DNA of 64,000 nucleotides from an uncultured Aquimarina sp. (GTDB lineage Bacteria; Bacteroidota; Bacteroidia; Flavobacteriales; Flavobacteriaceae): contig NZ_CANLOZ010000006.1 in the NCBI RefSeq assembly GCF_947492965.1, forward strand, positions 310,001 through 374,000, read 5' to 3'. The notes beneath the pieces are model-generated. The model did no database searches. It was not told the DNA's origin and was given only the letters and a program-made list of their open reading frames with translations. Numbering within the stretch: position 1 is the stretch's first letter; each line of letters starts with the position of its first letter. Position numbers and translations under genes: made by a program. Shown piece after piece: positions 62,610 through 64,000 of the stretch.

Positions 62610-64000
62610 ATGAGTAATTCAAAATTATTTCAAAGTTTAAAATCAGACATACCAGCTAGTATTGTCGTGTTTTTTGTGGCGCTACCCTTATGTTTGGGTA
62701 TTGCCTTGGCTAGTGGTGCTCCTTTATTTTCGGGGTTAATTGCCGGAATTGTAGGAGGGATCGTAGTAGGAGCTATTAGTGGTTCTCAAATCGGAGTAAG
62801 TGGACCAGCGGCTGGTCTTGCGGCAATCGTTTTTGCAGCAATTGTTTCTCTTGGATTCGAAGATTTTTTAGTTGCTGTTGTATTAGCGGGAGTTATTCAA
62901 ATTTTATTCGGAGTTTTAAAAGCTGGTGTTATCGGGTACTTTTTTCCTTCTTCTGTGATCAAAGGAATGTTAACAGGTATCGGTATTATCATTTTTCTTA
63001 AAGAGATCCCTTATTTCTTCGGTTATATTCCTCAAAAAGGAGAAGGGTTATTTGCACCGATATACAACTCATTACTAAATATCAGTATGGGTGATACACT
63101 AATTGCAGTAATAGGTTTAGGTATTTTATTATTATGGCAAAATGTACTATCTAAAAAAGGTAAGATCTTTCAATTAGTACAAGGACCTTTAGTAGCTGTA
63201 GTTTTAGGAATCATATTTTATGTAGTCTTCGGAGATTCAGGAAGTTTAGCAATTAGTACAGATAACCTAGTAAATGTTCCAGTTCCTGCAGATGCAGATT
63301 CTTTTTTAGCACAGTTTACTATGCCAAATTGGGAAGTAATTACCAAAACTGAGATCTATGTTACCGCGTTTACTATTGCACTGGTTGCAAGTTTAGAAAC
63401 CTTGCTTTGTGTAGAAGCAACAGATAAGTTAGATCCACAGAAAAGAGTAACACCAACTAATAGAGAGTTAATTGCGCAAGGAGCAGGTAATGTAATATCA
63501 GGATTAATCGGAGGACTTCCAATTACACAGGTAATCGTTCGTAGTTCTGCAAATATTCAATCTGGTGGTAAATCCAAAATGTCTGCCATTATTCATGGGT
63601 TTTTCTTATTGATTTCAGTAATGTTAATTCCAACCTTGCTTAATAAAATTCCACTTTCTGTATTAGCAGCAATTCTACTTTTAGTAGGGTATAAATTAGC
63701 AAAACCTTCTACGTTTAAAAACATGTGGACTGCTGGATGGAAGCAATTTGTTCCTTTTATCGTTACAGTAGTATTTATCGTATTTAAAGACCTTTTATGG
63801 GGAATAGGAATTGGACTTGCGGTAGGAATTGTAATTACACTTATAAAAAGTTACCAAAACTCTCACTTTCTTCATAAAGAGGAAAGCGAAGGCACTTCTA
63901 AAATTAAAATGACCTTGGCAGAAGAGGTTACTTTTTTCAATAAGGCAACGATATTAAAAGAGCTAGATGCTTTACCACAAAATTCTTATTTGGAATTAGA
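62610..64000 (+). CDS. SulP family inorganic anion transporter, 3' end cut off
   Basis: The frame is open from ATG at 62610 to the window edge (463 codons). About ten to twelve membrane helices are seen, with the SulP marks LPLCLGIALASGAPLFSGLI, GVSGPAAGLAAIVFA and SGLIGGLPITQVIVRSSAN. A STAS domain starts near the edge (KMTLAEEVTFFNKATILKEL). The family moves sulfate or bicarbonate by anion exchange or Na+ symport; in Bacteroidota it often sits beside a carbonic anhydrase gene, which would be beyond the window. Confidence 0.9.
   Translation, partial: MSNSKLFQSLKSDIPASIVVFFVALPLCLGIALASGAPLFSGLIAGIVGGIVVGAISGSQIGVSGPAAGLAAIVFAAIVSLGFEDFLVAVVLAGVIQILFGVLKAGVIGYFFPSSVIKGMLTGIGIIIFLKEIPYFFGYIPQKGEGLFAPIYNSLLNISMGDTLIAVIGLGILLLWQNVLSKKGKIFQLVQGPLVAVVLGIIFYVVFGDSGSLAISTDNLVNVPVPADADSFLAQFTMPNWEVITKTEIYVTAFTIALVASLETLLCVEATDKLDPQKRVTPTNRELIAQGAGNVISGLIGGLPITQVIVRSSANIQSGGKSKMSAIIHGFFLLISVMLIPTLLNKIPLSVLAAILLLVGYKLAKPSTFKNMWTAGWKQFVPFIVTVVFIVFKDLLWGIGIGLAVGIVITLIKSYQNSHFLHKEESEGTSKIKMTLAEEVTFFNKATILKELDALPQNSYLEL

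Noticed and set aside
1..64000. CRISPR arrays, rRNA, tRNA, prophage or complete insertion sequences
   Set aside because: No regularly spaced repeats, no cloverleaf or rRNA sequence, and no transposase, integrase or phage gene were seen on either strand.

Overview
The window looks like chromosome from a marine-type member of the Flavobacteriaceae (Bacteroidota), possibly close to Aquimarina; the genus is a guess. The DNA is AT-rich. Shine-Dalgarno sites are weak, and several genes start with GTG or TTG exactly at the stop codon of the gene before. There are many lipoproteins, LytTR regulators, a BNR-repeat secreted protein, a fused ABC-2 permease/M1 peptidase and a Bat (aerotolerance) operon, all typical of this group. 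I see no rRNA, tRNA, CRISPR array, prophage or intact insertion sequence.

Region 1 (1-15600). A cut-off SPFH protein, a lipoprotein and an orphan two-domain peptide-type ABC ATPase lie on the minus strand. A NtrY-like histidine kinase behind a sigma-54-like promoter runs on the plus strand with DUF4177, enoyl-CoA hydratase and small secreted protein genes. Then come minus-strand gmk-nadD-yicC housekeeping genes, a GNAT enzyme, a HemJ-like protoporphyrinogen oxidase, a very large BNR-repeat protein, a MATE transporter and hemH.

Region 2 (15800-36700) is a dispersed haem locus. An AraC regulator is divergent from a tightly packed hemA-hemC-hemD-hemE run. A DUF6973-like gene, a TrkH/KtrB potassium transporter and an EI24/CysZ-like membrane protein follow, then hemF. 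hemB lies 11 kb further on. With hemJ and hemH the window holds every step from glutamyl-tRNA to protohaem except GSA aminotransferase (hemL). Between hemF and hemB sit two lipoproteins, a GNAT enzyme, two tandem 502-residue paralogues with carboxypeptidase-like regulatory domains, an ABC ATPase with its permease/M1 peptidase fusion, and a class-A beta-lactamase-like hydrolase.

Region 3 (36700-48500) holds TerB-like, lipo-cytochrome c, DinB, CNNM/CorC-like and O6-alkylguanine transferase genes, then a TPR-LytS-type kinase with its LytTR regulator. A 600-bp gene-free stretch follows that contains repeats and a strong orphan terminator. Next are a class-C beta-lactamase-like hydrolase, a 3'-5' exonuclease, a secreted DUF3108-like protein, a metallophosphatase, an AlbA_2 protein and an SDR oxidoreductase.

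Region 4 (48700-58500) is a complete Bat operon: MoxR, DUF58, a two-part membrane protein, BatA, BatB, BatC, BatD and BatE. A flavodoxin-fold oxidoreductase is inserted between BatA and BatB. A REPIN-like double palindrome separates MoxR from DUF58. Region 5 (58500-64000) has a membrane-anchored LytTR regulator followed by a 21-bp-period direct repeat and a TPR-tailed esterase, a DUF418 protein, a small Asp/Glu/Lys-rich protein and the start of a SulP anion transporter.

No clearly new system is proven here. The best leads are the REPIN-like element and its possible relative near nadD, the LytTR/direct-repeat/esterase module, the gene-free 600 bp with its orphan terminator, the oxidoreductase inside the Bat operon, and the cysteine-rich insert in ferrochelatase.
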